Origin: Pseudonocardia autotrophica
GTDB taxonomy: Bacteria; Actinomycetota; Actinomycetes; Mycobacteriales; Pseudonocardiaceae
Assembly: GCF_000717175.1 (NCBI RefSeq)
Contig: NZ_JNYD01000009.1
Location: 62,001 to 126,000 of the forward strand
Reading direction: 5' to 3'
DNA: 64,000 nt
Numbering within the stretch: the stretch's first letter is position 1; each line of letters starts with the position of its first letter. The notes below the pieces were generated by a model. That model made no database searches. It was not told the origin of the DNA and saw nothing but the letters and a program-made list of their open reading frames with translations. The position numbers and the translations under genes were made by a program. Shown in pieces: positions 48,048 to 57,997 of this stretch.

Positions 48048-48839
48048 TCAGGGCCGGACGCGCGCGAGGGCGCGCAGCACGCCCGTCACCGCCTCGGGGT
48101 CGACGACGCGGTGCTCCGCCGCGGTGTCGCCCTCGCCGACCTTCACCCCGACGTCGCCCGGCCGGAGCCGGGTGAACACGGACTCGTCCGTGACGTCGTC
48201 GCCCGCGAAGAACACGGCGTCGGCACCGAGCCGCTGGCGCAGCGTGTCGACGGCGGCACCCTTGCTGACCTGCAGGACCGCGAGGTCGATCACCGCCTTG
48301 CCCTCGGTGGAGTCCACGCCCTCCCACGTGCCGGGCCCGGCCCGGACGGCGTCGAGCACCCTCGTGCCGACCTCCGGCGCGGCGTTGCGGACGTGCACCG
48401 CGACCCCGGCCGGCTTGTGCTCCAGGGTCACCCCGATCTCGCCCTCGACCAGGTCGACGAGCGCGAGGGTCAGCTTCTCCTTGAGGTCCTGCTGCGCCGG
48501 GCTGAGCAGGGAGCCGTCCCCGTCGGTGAGGCCGGGCCCGTACTCGCCGCCGTGGCTGCCGACCATCCGGACCGGCTCGGCGAAGCCCGAGACGGTGCCC
48601 AGGTCCGTCAGGCCGCGCCCCGACAGCAGGACGACTGTGGTGCCCGGCGCCCCGGCGAGCTCGCGGACCGCGTCGGCGGAGTCCGGCAGGGGCCGGGCGT
48701 CGGAGGGCACGGGCACGATCGGGGCCAGCACGCCGTCGAAGTCCAGGGCGACGAGCAGGGTGCCGGCCTCGCCCAGCCGGTCGAGCGCCGCGGACAGGGC
48801 GGGGTCGAGCTGGTCCGGGTCGAGCTCGGGCTCAGCCAT
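48048..48839 (-). CDS. otsB: Trehalose-6-phosphate phosphatase
   Basis: Removes phosphate from trehalose-6-phosphate. The 263-residue HAD-type enzyme has motif [15 protein letters not shown] (nucleophile Asp), motif II VLLSGRG, the Lys region [18 protein letters not shown] and motif [18 protein letters not shown]. It overlaps otsA by eight bases (ATG 48839 inside otsA) and so forms a coupled OtsAB pathway for stress trehalose. Confidence 0.95.
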   Translation of the reverse strand: MAEPELDPDQLDPALSAALDRLGEAGTLLVALDFDGVLAPIVPVPSDARPLPDSADAVRELAGAPGTTVVLLSGRGLTDLGTVSGFAEPVRMVGSHGGEYGPGLTDGDGSLLSPAQQDLKEKLTLALVDLVEGEIGVTLEHKPAGVAVHVRNAAPEVGTRVLDAVRAGPGTWEGVDSTEGKAVIDLAVLQVSKGAAVDTLRQRLGADAVFFAGDDVTDESVFTRLRPGDVGVKVGEGDTAAEHRVVDPEAVTGVLRALARVRP

Positions 48840-50259
48840 CGGCCGGCTCCAGGCCCAGGGCGTCGAGGAAGGACCGGGCCCACCGGTCGACGTCGTGGGT
48901 CATGACCTGCTTGCGCAGGGTCCGCATCCGCTTGCGGCCCTCCTCCGGGGGCATGGTCAGTGCGGCGTACAGCGCCTCCTTGACGCCGTCCGTGTCATGC
49001 GGGTTGACCAGCAGGGCGCTGGTCAGCTCGGCCGCGGCACCCGCGAACTCGGACAGCACCAGCGTGCCGCCGAGGTCGTGCCGGCAGGCGACGTACTCCT
49101 TGGCGACGAGGTTCATGCCGTCGCGCAGGGGCGTGACGAGCATGACGTCCGCGGCCAGGAAGAAGGCCGCCAGCTCCTCGCGCGGCAGCGACTGGTGCAG
49201 GTAGTGCACCGCGGGGTGGCCGACCTTCGCGAACTCGCCGTTGATCCGGCCGACGGAGAGCTCGATGTCGTCGCGCATCCGCTGGTAGTGCTCCACGCGC
49301 TCGCGGCTCGGCGTGGCGAGTTGGATCATCACCGCGTTCTCGGCGGTGATCCGGCCCTCCTCCAGCAGTTCGTGGAAGGCCCGCAGCCGGACGTCGATGC
49401 CCTTCGTGTAGTCGAGCCGGTCGACGCCGAGGACGATCTTCTCCGGGTTGCCGAGGTCGTCCCGGATCTGCGCCGCCCGCTTGACGACGGCGTCGGTGCG
49501 GGAGAGCTGGTCCAGCTGCGCCGAGTCGATGGAGATGGGAAAGGCGCCGAGCTTCACGGTGCGCCGCCCGACCGTGACCTCGTTGCGGTTGCGGACGGCC
49601 CCCGCGCCGGCCAGGCGGGTGGCGAGCCAGCGGAAGTTGCGCACGCCGCCCGCGGTGTGGAAGCCGATCACGTCCGCGCCGAGCAGGCCCTCGACGATCC
49701 GGGTCCGCCAGGGCAGCTGCATGAACAGCTCGGTGGGTGGGAACGGGATGTGCAGGAAGAACCCGATCCGCAGGTCGGGGCGCAGGTCGCGGAGCATCCC
49801 CGGCATGAGCTGCAGCTGGTAGTCCTGGATCCAGACCGTGGCGTTCTCGGCGGCGACCTTCGCGGTGTAGTCGGCGAAGCGCTGGTTGACCTTCACGTAC
49901 GCCTGCCACCAGTGCCGATGGAACACCGGCGGGGCCACGACGTCGTGGTACAGCGGCCAGAGCGTGCCGTTGGAGAAGCCCTCGTAGTAGCTCTCGACCT
50001 CCTCCGCGCTGAGGCCGACGGGGTGCAGCTGCAGGCCGTCCTCGACGAGCGGGCCGACGTCGGCGTCGGGCACGCCGGGCCAGCCGATCCACGCGCCGTC
50101 CCGGGCGCGCAGCATGGGCTCCAGGGCCGTGACCAGGCCGCCGGGGCTGCGCTTCCAGCGTCGGCCGCCGTCGGGCAGCTTCTCCAGGTCGACGGGCAGC
50201 CGGTTGGCCACGACCACGAAATCGGGCGGGGGAAGCTCGGACTTGCTGTTGCGGGCCAC
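48832..50259 (-). CDS. otsA: Trehalose-6-phosphate synthase
   Basis: A GT20 enzyme that joins glucose-6-phosphate to a nucleotide-activated glucose. The 475-residue protein shows the N-terminal loop [30 protein letters not shown], the acceptor-site region [30 protein letters not shown] and [16 protein letters not shown]. The C-terminal donor-site Glu region [14 protein letters not shown] is also clear. GTG 50259 has AGGAGG five bases upstream. It forms an operon with otsB. Confidence 0.96.
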   Translation of the reverse strand: MARNSKSELPPPDFVVVANRLPVDLEKLPDGGRRWKRSPGGLVTALEPMLRARDGAWIGWPGVPDADVGPLVEDGLQLHPVGLSAEEVESYYEGFSNGTLWPLYHDVVAPPVFHRHWWQAYVKVNQRFADYTAKVAAENATVWIQDYQLQLMPGMLRDLRPDLRIGFFLHIPFPPTELFMQLPWRTRIVEGLLGADVIGFHTAGGVRNFRWLATRLAGAGAVRNRNEVTVGRRTVKLGAFPISIDSAQLDQLSRTDAVVKRAAQIRDDLGNPEKIVLGVDRLDYTKGIDVRLRAFHELLEEGRITAENAVMIQLATPSRERVEHYQRMRDDIELSVGRINGEFAKVGHPAVHYLHQSLPREELAAFFLAADVMLVTPLRDGMNLVAKEYVACRHDLGGTLVLSEFAGAAAELTSALLVNPHDTDGVKEALYAALTMPPEEGRKRMRTLRKQVMTHDVDRWARSFLDALGLEPADG

Positions 50260-50315
50260 CTGATCCTCCTCGCGCCGCCGGCGCGGCCGTCGCCGGCGGA
50301 TCCTCGGGGAGAACC

Positions 50316-51758
50316 CTACTGACCGCCGGGCAGGTTCGCGGGCTCTGAATCGTCGGCGGCGGCGACGGGTTCGGGGTCGCCCGACGCCGTGCGCAGGCGC
50401 GGCCGGGCCAGGAACTCGCCGAAGGTCACGCCCGCTGCCAACGCCAGCCCGATGGCCAGCGCCAGCGTGACGGTGACCAGTCCTTCGGACAGCCCCTCGA
50501 CCGCGAGCTGGTAGAAGCCGCGATAGGCGGTCAGGCCGGGCAGCAGGGGCGTGACACCCGCGAGCGTCACGACCAGCGAGGACACCTGCCGGGTGCGGCG
50601 CAGCAGGCCGGCTCCGATGCCGATCACGATCGCGGCGATCCCCGTCGCCGCGACCGGCCCGATTCCCGAGTACTGGTTGAGCGCGCTGTAGACGCCCCAG
50701 CTCACCGCGCCCGTCCCCGCCGCGTAGAGCAGTGCGCGCAACGGCGCGTAGCCCGCCAGGGCGTACCCGGCGGCCGCCACCGCGCCGGTGGCGACGGCCA
50801 GCGTGAACCGCCCGACGCTCGCCGAGGTCGAGCCCGCGACGTCGAGCGCGATGCCGACCGCGAACCCGAACTTCAGGCCGAGGACGACGCCGGTCAGCAG
50901 GCCCGCCGACAGGAGTGTGATCTCCGCGACCCGGCCGGCCGCGGTGACGTAGTAGCCGGAGATCGCGTCCTGCACGGTGCCGACCACGGACAGCCCGGAC
51001 AGCAGCACGGTGATCGACGACGCGACGACCAGCGACGGCCGGGTGCCCGGCGGGAACAGGCCCGCGGCGAACAGCCCGATCGTCACGGTGGTGGCGAGCA
51101 GACCGCCCGTGACCTGCTGGAAGAAGGCCGGGAGCCCCCAGCGGTTGAGGATCCGCCCGACCCGGTCGATCGCGCCCGTGACCAGGAACGCCGTGATCGC
51201 CGTGACGGCACCGCCGCCCAGCAGCACCGCGATCGCCCCGGCCAGCGCGCCCCAGCCCGCCGTCGCCGTCCAGCGCGGGTAGGGGTGGCGGGCGTTGACC
51301 GCCTCGTCGAGCTCGCGGGCCGCGGCCCGGACGTCGAGCCGGCCCTCCACCACGGCGTCGACCACCGCGTCGACGGCCGCGAGCCGCGTCAGGTCCAGCG
51401 TCTTGTACTTGACGAGCCGCATCGACGTGACGGGCGACGCCGCGTTGCCGCGGTGGCAGCAGATCGTGATCGACGTGAACGTGATGTCCACGTCCACCGC
51501 CGGCAGGCCGCAGATCTCCGCGAGCCGCAGCATCAGGTCCGTGGTCACCCCGACGCTCTCCCCGCTGGAGAGCTGCACCTCGCCCACGCGCATGCAGAAG
51601 TCGAGGACCTCCTGCACCCGGGCGTCGTCGGGCACCTGCGGCCCGACCATCAGCATGGGCAACGTCGGCGGACCCGCCGCGAGGAGTCGGCGGGCGTCGC
51701 GCTTCAGCGTCGCCCGGAGCCGGTTCGCCAGCCGCTCGGCGGGGTTCAGCTCGTCCAC
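50316..51758 (-). CDS. ThrE-family threonine/serine exporter
   Basis: A 480-residue membrane protein of the ThrE family, which exports threonine and serine in Corynebacterium. The N-terminal cytosolic domain ([29 protein letters not shown]) is followed by about ten membrane helices in two sets, the second matching the ThrE_2 half fused on. The family hallmark [18 protein letters not shown] is present. Start uncertain: GTG 51758 is my choice, while GTG 51761 and TTG 51779 would lengthen it. The promoter region is shared with the divergent tRNA gene. Confidence 0.85.
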   Translation of the reverse strand: MDELNPAERLANRLRATLKRDARRLLAAGPPTLPMLMVGPQVPDDARVQEVLDFCMRVGEVQLSSGESVGVTTDLMLRLAEICGLPAVDVDITFTSITICCHRGNAASPVTSMRLVKYKTLDLTRLAAVDAVVDAVVEGRLDVRAAARELDEAVNARHPYPRWTATAGWGALAGAIAVLLGGGAVTAITAFLVTGAIDRVGRILNRWGLPAFFQQVTGGLLATTVTIGLFAAGLFPPGTRPSLVVASSITVLLSGLSVVGTVQDAISGYYVTAAGRVAEITLLSAGLLTGVVLGLKFGFAVGIALDVAGSTSASVGRFTLAVATGAVAAAGYALAGYAPLRALLYAAGTGAVSWGVYSALNQYSGIGPVAATGIAAIVIGIGAGLLRRTRQVSSLVVTLAGVTPLLPGLTAYRGFYQLAVEGLSEGLVTVTLALAIGLALAAGVTFGEFLARPRLRTASGDPEPVAAADDSEPANLPGGQ

Positions 51759-51794
51759 CACAGGCGCCAAGGCTGCCAAACGACCGCGGCGCTC

Positions 51795-51800
51795 TACGAT
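51795..51800 (+). promoter_or_regulatory. -10 box for tRNA-Thr
   Basis: TACGAT lies 28 bases before the mature tRNA, a plausible -10 for a short 5' precursor. Confidence 0.4.
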
Positions 51801-51828
51801 GTGGGCTGCCGGGCGCGAGTCCGGCGGT

Positions 51829-51900
51829 GCCGGTGTAGCTCAGTGGTAGAGCAACTGTCTTGTAAACAGTAGGTCGTCGGTTCGATCCCGACCTCCGGCT
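51829..51900 (+). tRNA. tRNA-Thr (anticodon TGT)
   Basis: A 72-base cloverleaf. The acceptor arm is GCCGGTG against CTCCGGC with one mismatch, and the D arm is GCTC/GAGC. The anticodon stem ACTGT/ACAGT has loop CTTGTAA, whose middle TGT reads ACA threonine codons. The T arm is GTCGG-TTCGATC-CCGAC. The discriminator base is T and CCA is not encoded. No integrase or duplicated 3' end lies nearby. Confidence 0.95.
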
Positions 51901-51996
51901 CAGCGCCTGACCAGCACGTCGGCGCCCATCCTGGCCCTACCGGGACTCCCGCCCGGAACCCTGCTGCGCCGGGCACCGCCGGACGTACCGTGGTGT

Positions 51997-52641
51997 GTGC
52001 TCGTCCAGCCGATGGCTTCGCTGACCGACCTCGCACTGGGGCTGGTCACCCTCTACCTCGTTCCCCGGTTGCCCCGGGACGTCGAGGGGGCGCGGTACTG
52101 GCGCGCCGCGTTCGCCTGGGCGGCGGTGACCGCGCTGATGGGCGCGCTCTACCACGGCTTCCTCATCGGCGTTCCTCAGGTCGGCGAGGTCACGTGGGCG
52201 GTCATGAGCACCATGGTCGTCGTCGTCATGTCGTTCCTGCTGGCGGCGTCCGTGGTGCAGGTCCTCGGCCGGACCCGCGCCATCGTGTTCTGGCCGCTGC
52301 GCCTGCTGGGTGTCGCCGCCTACGCGGTCCTCGCCGCGACCGGCCACCCCGGCATCACGGCGATCATGCTGTGCGAGGGCCTCACGATGGCCTGCGTCAT
52401 CGGGCTGTGGGTCTGGGCGTGGCTGCGCCGGCATCCGTCGGGTCGCCTGATGCTGGTGGCCATCGGGGTGAGCATCGCGGGCGCGCTGCTGCGACTGGTG
52501 CCGGGCGCGGCGACGCTGGTGCGACTCGACCCCGACTCCGCCTACCACATAGGGCAGATCGTCGGGATGGTGCTGCTGTTCCGGGCCGTCGCCCGCGGCG
52601 GACCGCCCCCTCTCGTCGGACGCGGCTCGTCCACGGCGTGA
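51997..52641 (+). CDS. Multi-pass membrane protein of unknown function
   Basis: A 214-residue integral membrane protein with about seven hydrophobic segments (for example LTDLALGLVTLYLVPRL, AVMSTMVVVVMSFLLAASVV, MLCEGLTMACVIGLWVWAWL). It resembles the DUF6962-like group with conserved ALYHGF and AYHIGQIVGM near the ends, where His residues are placed at membrane borders. GTG 51997 lies five bases after TACCGT, a leaderless-type promoter; ATG 52012 is an alternative. No function can be assigned. Confidence 0.75.
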   Translation: MLVQPMASLTDLALGLVTLYLVPRLPRDVEGARYWRAAFAWAAVTALMGALYHGFLIGVPQVGEVTWAVMSTMVVVVMSFLLAASVVQVLGRTRAIVFWPLRLLGVAAYAVLAATGHPGITAIMLCEGLTMACVIGLWVWAWLRRHPSGRLMLVAIGVSIAGALLRLVPGAATLVRLDPDSAYHIGQIVGMVLLFRAVARGGPPPLVGRGSSTA

Positions 52642-52720
52642 ACGTCGAGCTCCATCTGCCTCTCGGCGAGTAACCACGTTGACAGGCACCTCCGCCGGCT
52701 CGGGCGGTCGTGCGGGGATG

Positions 52721-54064
52721 TCAGGCCGCTGCCGGCAGCTCCTCTACCGCCGTGGCGCCGGTCAGGTTGATCAGCCGGTGGCCGCGGTTGCGCGCGTGGT
52801 GCAGCGAGCGGAGCCAGTCGTAGAGCGTGCCCAGCCGGTTGCCCCAGCCGATCAGGAACATGACGTGCACGTAGCACCAGAGCAGGTAGGCGAGGTGTCC
52901 GGTGATCGTGACGCCGCCTACCTGGGCCACCGCCTGGCGAGCGCCGATCGTGGCCATGCTGCCCTTGTCGGAGTAGCGGAACGGGGCGGGCGTGCTGATG
53001 TCGCCGCGCACCCGGTCCGCGATCCGCCTGCCCACGTAGGTGCCCTGCTGCATCGCCACCTGCGCCACGCCGGGCAACCGGTCCGCGGTGGTGACCATGT
53101 CGCCGATCGCATAGACGCCGTCCGCGCCGGGGACGCTGCAGTCCGGGTGGACGGCCAGCCGGCCGGAACGATCGGTCGGCGTGCCGGTGGCCTTGGCGAG
53201 CATCGCGGCCAGTGGCGACGCCTGCACGCCGGCCGCCCAGATCTTGGTGCGGGCGACGATGCGCTCCTCGCCGGTCGGGCCCGTCACTGTGATCGACTCG
53301 GAGTCGATGTCCGTGGCGGTCGTGCTCAGGCGGACCTCGACGCCCATGCTCTCGAGCCGGCGTCGCGTGTAGTCCTGCAGCTTCGGCGCGAACGGGGCGA
53401 GCACGGAAGGGCCCGCGTCCAGCAGGATGATCCTGGCCCGTCGGGTGTCGATCGAGCGGTAGTCCTCGGGGAGCACGTACCGGGCGAGTTCGGCCAGCTG
53501 ACCGGTGATCTCCACGCCGGTCGGTCCGGCCCCCACCACGACGAAGGTCAGGCGGGCCGCCCGCTCCGCGTCGTCGGTGGCGAGCTCGGCCAGTTCGTAG
53601 GCACCCAGGATGTGGCTGCGCAGCATGCGGGCGTCGTCGATGGTCTTCATGGCGGGGGCGAACTGCGACCACTGCGGGTGCCCGAAGTAGGCGTGCGTGG
53701 CTCCGCCGGCGACGACGAGGTAGTCGTAGGGCAGCTCGAGCGTCTGCCCGGTGGGAGTGACGGCCCGCACGACCTTGCGCTCGAGGTCCATGCCGTGCAC
53801 CTCGGCGAGCAGCGTGCGGATCGTGCGCTCCTTCGTCACGACCCGGCGCAGCGCCGGCGCGATGAGGCCGGGCGGGAGGATCCCGGTCGCGACCTGGTAG
53901 AGCAGCGGCTGGAAGAGGTGATGGTTGGTGCGGTCGACGAGTGTCACGTCGACGTCGGCGCGCGCGAGCGCCTTCGCGCCCCGAACCCCGCCGAACCCGC
54001 CGCCGATCACGACGACCTGGGGGCGGCGGCTCTCCTCCGCGCGCCCGAGAGCCGAGTTGTGCAT
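52721..54064 (-). CDS. Type II NADH dehydrogenase (NDH-2-like)
   Basis: A 447-residue FAD-dependent oxidoreductase that passes electrons from NADH to quinone without pumping protons. It shows FAD-binding VVVIGGGFGGVRGAKAL at the N-terminus, DRTNHHLFQPLLYQVATG (quinone-site region), NADH-binding FVVVGAGPTGVEITGQLAE, and VYAIGDMVTT. The C-terminal part has an amphipathic membrane-anchoring segment (LAYLLWCYVHVMFLIGWGNR). ATG 54064 with GGAGGGG eight bases upstream is the start. Relatives can prefer other quinone or dye substrates. Confidence 0.92.
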   Translation of the reverse strand: MHNSALGRAEESRRPQVVVIGGGFGGVRGAKALARADVDVTLVDRTNHHLFQPLLYQVATGILPPGLIAPALRRVVTKERTIRTLLAEVHGMDLERKVVRAVTPTGQTLELPYDYLVVAGGATHAYFGHPQWSQFAPAMKTIDDARMLRSHILGAYELAELATDDAERAARLTFVVVGAGPTGVEITGQLAELARYVLPEDYRSIDTRRARIILLDAGPSVLAPFAPKLQDYTRRRLESMGVEVRLSTTATDIDSESITVTGPTGEERIVARTKIWAAGVQASPLAAMLAKATGTPTDRSGRLAVHPDCSVPGADGVYAIGDMVTTADRLPGVAQVAMQQGTYVGRRIADRVRGDISTPAPFRYSDKGSMATIGARQAVAQVGGVTITGHLAYLLWCYVHVMFLIGWGNRLGTLYDWLRSLHHARNRGHRLINLTGATAVEELPAAA

Positions 54065-54532
54065 GCTCGTATCCCCTCCATGGCGGCTGGCCCGACTGTG
54101 GCCACCGACCCGGTTCCGCTCGTCGACAGTTGCCGGTCCTCGAAGGCCGACGGGAGAAGGATGCTTGCCCGGGGCCTCGCGGCCGATCCCGTTTGCCCTA
54201 GTGCCGCAGGGGCGTTCCCGCCGATTCCGTTGGGGTTGTCCCCCTTCGAAGGGTGGGGTGGTGTCGCCGTGGGACGCGGCGCCGAGGAGGGCGTGGAGGA
54301 ACGCCGCGAACGGCGCCGAGATCGAGAAACGGCGCAAGGTGCCCGCGGAGGTCCCCTTCGCCCGGGCCGACCCGGCCGACTGAGGCTCGACACACGACAC
54401 GTTCACCAGCCATCCACACCGCTCTGCGAACGCCTGACGCTGATCGTGCGGCGGGGACGCGCGTGCCGATGAGTTCCGCCCACCCAGTGCGTCTACACCC
54501 CGAGCACACCCCACGACGACTGGAGCCCTCCG
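54065..54532. other. 468-base intergenic region between NDH-2 and DoxX genes
   Basis: No convincing gene. It has the 12-bp palindrome CCCTTCGAAGGG at 54242-54253, a possible -10 CCTAGT near 54200, and a weak 40-codon open frame from GTG 54261 to 54383 that ends in VPAEVPFARADPAD. The last is possible as a small gene, but its start lacks a clear ribosome site. The divergent promoters of the two flanking genes must lie here. Confidence 0.5.
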
Positions 54533-54943
54533 ATGACCGAGATCACCGCCACCGCCACCGCCACCAACTCGCGCGCCGCGAACGTCGGCCTCTGGACGCT
54601 GCAGGTGCTCCTGGCCGCCGTCTACGCCTTCTCCGCGTTCGGGAAGCTCACGGCCGACGCGCAGAACGTCGCCGGCTTCGAGGCCATGGGTCTGGGCATC
54701 ACCGGCATGTACGTCATCGGCGCCTTGGAACTGGCCGGCGCGATCGCGATGTTCGTGCCTCGCCTGACCGGACTGGCCGCACTGTGCTTCGTCGCCCTGA
54801 TGATCGGCGCCGTGACGATCACGTGGATCGTGGTGGGCGGCGGGCTCGTCGCGATTCCCGCGACCGTCGGTGTCCTGGCCGCGGTGCTCGCCTGGGGCCG
54901 CCGCGACAGCACCCGGCGGCTGATCACACAGCTGCGTCGCTGA
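54533..54943 (+). CDS. DoxX-like family membrane protein
   Basis: A 136-residue protein with four membrane helices: WTLQVLLAAVYAFSAFGKL, GMYVIGALELAGAIAMFVP, AALCFVALMIGAVTITWIV and AIPATVGVLAAVLAW. The DoxX pattern (SAFGKLT, then a Glu in ALELAG) is present. Members are quinone-linked or redox-associated membrane proteins without a uniform function. GGAG lies nine bases before ATG 54533. The downstream minus-strand gene is a pseudogene. Confidence 0.85.
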   Translation: MTEITATATATNSRAANVGLWTLQVLLAAVYAFSAFGKLTADAQNVAGFEAMGLGITGMYVIGALELAGAIAMFVPRLTGLAALCFVALMIGAVTITWIVVGGGLVAIPATVGVLAAVLAWGRRDSTRRLITQLRR

Positions 54944-55018
54944 CGAGGTGCTGCTCGTGCCGCGCTGCCGACGCCTCGGCCGCGGTCGAACTCGACGGCA
55001 GCGGCACCGGTTTCCGAG

Positions 55019-55677
55019 TCAGTCCTTCGCGACCTGGATGATCGTCTTGCCCGGCGTGCGGCGGTGGCGGGCGAAGGCGGCGGGTGTCTCGGCGAGTGGG
55101 CGGACGTCGCCGATGATGGGCTTCAGGCGGCCGTCCCGGAGCCGCTGGGCCAGGTCCGCGAGTCGCGCGCGATCGGGTTCGACCACGAAGAAGATCGCGC
55201 GGCCGTCGTCGGGTTGGACCGCGGGCGGCTCGGCGATGGTCACGAGGGTGCCGCCGGGGCGCACGAGGGCGGTCGAGCGCTCGAGGACGTCCCCGCCGAT
55301 CACGTCCAGGACCACGTCGACCTGGCCGACACCGTCCAACGGGTCGGCGCCCAGGTCCAGGAACTCCTGTGCGCCGAGGTCGAGCACGACGCTGCGGGCG
55401 TCGGCCCGCCCGGTACCGATCACGTGGGCTCCGACCTCCCGGGCGAGCCGGACGGCGATCGACCCGACCGCGCCGGCGGCGCCGTGGATCAGCACGGTCT
55501 GCCCGATGGTGAGGTGTGCGTGGTCGAAGAGTCCCTGCCACGCGGTCAGCCCGGAGATCGGCCGGCGGCGTGCACCCGGACGACGACGTCGTTCTCGGCG
55601 GCGTGCGGGTGGGGCAGGTCGGTCAGTGCGAGCCCGGCGATGCCGGCGTCGCGGTCCCGGACGGCGATGGCGTGCAT
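55019..55677 (-). pseudogene. Zinc-type (MDR) NADP-dependent oxidoreductase with internal deletion and frameshift
   Basis: The N-terminal part (from ATG 55677: MHAIAVRDRDAGIAGLALTD, then NDVVVRVHAAG) and the C-terminal part are those of a quinone-oxidoreductase-like MDR protein. The C-terminal part carries GLTAWQGLFDHAHLTIGQTV, the NADP motif IHGAAGAVGSIAVRLA, and RTPGKTIIQVAKD. Between VRVHAAG and ISGLTAWQG about 90 codons are missing, and the reading frame changes at about 55558-55566. The upstream frame then stops after RSPG. The remainder is 219 codons against about 305 in relatives. The break removes the substrate domain, so the gene is almost certainly inactive unless the assembly is wrong. 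Confidence 0.82.
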
Positions 55678-55730
55678 GTCAGTTCCTTCCAGTCGACACG
55701 TTGTTGCGCTGTCCTCGATGTCCGTGGCCG

Positions 55731-56369
55731 TCAGCTCGGCCAGGCCGACCCGAGAATCCGCTCGACCGTGGTCGTGCGCCGGAAATCGGGGACGAAGTGC
55801 TCGAGGACGTCGGAGTTCACGGTCCCGTTGGTCGTGTCCGGACGGTTCTTCATCCCGTCGTGATAGGCGCGCAGGAACTCGTTCTTGAAATCGCCGCGTG
55901 GGTGCACGGCGAGGACTTCCTCCACCTGATCGGAATTGAGGCCGTCCAGGCCGAAGCCGAGCACGTCGGTCAGCACGCCGAGATAGGTGGTGGCGATCTC
56001 CGGCCCCATGCGGTCGGGGATCCCCGGCGTCGTGTGCAGCGCGATCGCCGTCCACACGGTGTCGGCCGCCGCGGCGGAGAAACCGCGTTCGAGCAGGAAC
56101 CTGCGCCCGTGGTCGGCCCCGTCGACCTCGAACCGCTGCTCCACTTCGGAGAAGGGCGTGGCCAGGCCGGCGTCGTGGAACATGGCGGCCAGGTAGAGGA
56201 GTTCGGGATCCGGTGCGACGCCGAGCCGGTGAGCATGGATCTGGCCGAAGAAGAACACCCGGCGTGAGTGGTGGTAGATGAGCGGGCTCGTCGTCTCCTG
56301 GATGAGACGGGACGCTTCGGCGACCGCCGCCGTCTCGGGGATCTCCACGCCCGCGATGACCTCTGTCAT
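55731..56369 (-). CDS. HD-domain hydrolase
   Basis: A 212-residue protein with the metal-dependent HD fold: His in LIYHHSRRVFFFG, the HD pair in AAMFHDAGLATPF, His in GADHGRRF and TAIALHTTPGIP. It resembles the cyanamide hydratase-like HD group found near GlxA-type regulators. The substrate is unknown. ATG 56369 gives the conserved start; the longer frame to 56513 has no ribosome site. It is divergent from an AraC-type regulator, the likely controller. Confidence 0.85.
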   Translation of the reverse strand: MTEVIAGVEIPETAAVAEASRLIQETTSPLIYHHSRRVFFFGQIHAHRLGVAPDPELLYLAAMFHDAGLATPFSEVEQRFEVDGADHGRRFLLERGFSAAAADTVWTAIALHTTPGIPDRMGPEIATTYLGVLTDVLGFGLDGLNSDQVEEVLAVHPRGDFKNEFLRAYHDGMKNRPDTTNGTVNSDVLEHFVPDFRRTTTVERILGSAWPS

Positions 56370-56560
56370 GTCTTCTGCGCTTTCCACTGGTGGTTGTCCG
56401 ACCTCGATGCTGCCGACCACCACCTGCTGCGCGCTGCCTTCGTCCGGCCAGGAACCCCTCACATCCGGACCTGGGCCGCGCCGCTTGCCGTGGCGCGGGC
56501 GAGGCGCTAGCAAGGGCTGTGTCCTCGTTCGCCGCTCCCGCTGCCGACCGGCCCTCGGCG

Positions 56561-57538
56561 ATGGCCGGTGATACGCCGCACCGCGTCGCGTTCCTCGTCT
56601 ACGACGGCGTGACGTTGCTGGACGTCGCGGGCCCGGCGGAGGTGTTCACGGAGGCGAACCGGTTCGGCGCCGACTACCAGGTCGTCCTGCTGTCGCCGAC
56701 CGGCGAGGACGTCACGTCGAACCTCGGGTTCAGGGTTGCGGTCGACGCCGCCGTCTCCGCCGAGCCCGCGGCGGGCACGTACGTGGTGGCCGGCTCGAGC
56801 CTCTATCCGCGGACGCCCGTGCCCGGGGAGCTCGCGGACGCCGCACGGGTCCCGGCGGCAGGCGCCGGCCGCGTCGCGTCGATCTGCACGGGCGCGTTCA
56901 TCCTCGCCGCTGCCGGCCTGCTCGACGGCAGGCGCGCGACCACGCACTGGAAGGTCACCCATGAACTCGCCGCCCGGTGCCCGACGTGCCGCGTGGAACC
57001 CGACGCGATCTACGTCCGCGACGGCACCACGTACACCTCGGCGGGGGTGACCGCCGGGATCGATCTGGCGCTCGCCCTCGTCGAGGAGGACCACGGATCG
57101 GACGTGGCCCGCGACGTCGCCCGCGCCCTGGTGGTCTACATGCAGCGTTCGGGTGGCCAGTCGCAGTTCTCCGCCCCGCTGCAGGGTCCGCCACCCCGGT
57201 CCTCGGCCCTGCGGAAGATCACCGACCTCGTGACGGCGGACCCGCAGGGCAACCACTCGCCCGGTGAGCTCGCGAAACACCTCAACGTCAGCACCCGCCA
57301 CCTCACCCGGCTCTTCCACGACGAACTGTCCACCACACCGGCCCGCTACGTGGAGAACATCCGCTTCGACATGGGTAGGGCGTTGCTCGACCAGGGGCAC
57401 ACCGCGACACAGGCCGCAGCTCTCGCCGGATTCCCCAGCTACGAGAGCATGCGCCGGGTGTTCGCGCGGAAGCTGTCCATCAGCCCCGCGGCCTACCAGC
57501 GCCGCTTCGGCACCGCCCGCCGCGCCAACGCCGGATGA
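56561..57538 (+). CDS. GlxA-type transcriptional regulator (DJ-1/PfpI domain plus AraC HTH)
   Basis: A 325-residue regulator. The N-terminal class I glutamine amidotransferase-like domain (PHRVAFLVYDGVTLLDVAGP) has the Cys elbow ASICTGAFILAAAGLLDG. The C-terminal AraC helix-turn-helix pair reads LAKHLNVSTRHLTRLFHDE and AAALAGFPSYESMRRVFARK. Family members sense nitrogenous or other small molecules. The start could also be GTG 56519, but ATG 56561 matches the usual length. It is divergent from the HD gene and eight bases ahead of an SRPBCC gene. Confidence 0.87.
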   Translation: MAGDTPHRVAFLVYDGVTLLDVAGPAEVFTEANRFGADYQVVLLSPTGEDVTSNLGFRVAVDAAVSAEPAAGTYVVAGSSLYPRTPVPGELADAARVPAAGAGRVASICTGAFILAAAGLLDGRRATTHWKVTHELAARCPTCRVEPDAIYVRDGTTYTSAGVTAGIDLALALVEEDHGSDVARDVARALVVYMQRSGGQSQFSAPLQGPPPRSSALRKITDLVTADPQGNHSPGELAKHLNVSTRHLTRLFHDELSTTPARYVENIRFDMGRALLDQGHTATQAAALAGFPSYESMRRVFARKLSISPAAYQRRFGTARRANAG

Positions 57539-57545
57539 TGAGGTC

Positions 57546-57971
57546 ATGGGTTCCTACGAGCGGACGATCGCGGTCGCCGCACCGCCGGACCGGGTGTGGG
57601 CGGTGCTCGAGGACGTCGAGTCCTGGCCGGCGTCGACCCCCTCGATGTCGTCCGTGCGCCGCAGCGTCGACGGCGCGCTCCGGGTCGGGGAGCGGGTCCG
57701 GGTGCGCCAGCCCCGCCTGCCCCCGGCGGTGTGGACCGTGACCCGCATCGAGCCCGGCCGGTCGTTCACCTGGATCTCGCGCGCCCCGGGCCTGCACTCC
57801 GTGGGCGACCACGAGATCCGCCCCGGACCCGACGGGTGCACCCTCGTCCTCCGGTTCGCCCAGACCGGCCCGCTCGCCGGGCCGGCCTGGCGGCTGATGG
57901 CGCGCACCGTCCGTCGTTACGTCGACCTCGAGGCCGAGGGGCTGAAGCGACGGGCGGAGTCGTCGGGCTGA
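57546..57971 (+). CDS. SRPBCC-family (polyketide cyclase/START-like) protein
   Basis: A 141-residue START-like protein with YERTIAVAAPPDRVWAVLEDVESWP at the start and the helix-grip C-terminus LMARTVRRYVDLEAEGLK. Such proteins bind hydrophobic ligands, and some act as cyclases or lipid carriers. It lies seven bases after the regulator stop, probably in the same transcript. Ligand and role are unknown. Confidence 0.85.
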   Translation: MGSYERTIAVAAPPDRVWAVLEDVESWPASTPSMSSVRRSVDGALRVGERVRVRQPRLPPAVWTVTRIEPGRSFTWISRAPGLHSVGDHEIRPGPDGCTLVLRFAQTGPLAGPAWRLMARTVRRYVDLEAEGLKRRAESSG

Positions 57972-57997
57972 CCAGCGTCTGCGCCCGACGACGAGAC

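Noticed and set aside
51829..51900. tRNA-Thr as an attachment site for an integrated element
   Set aside because: No integrase gene and no duplicate of the tRNA 3' end is seen nearby.
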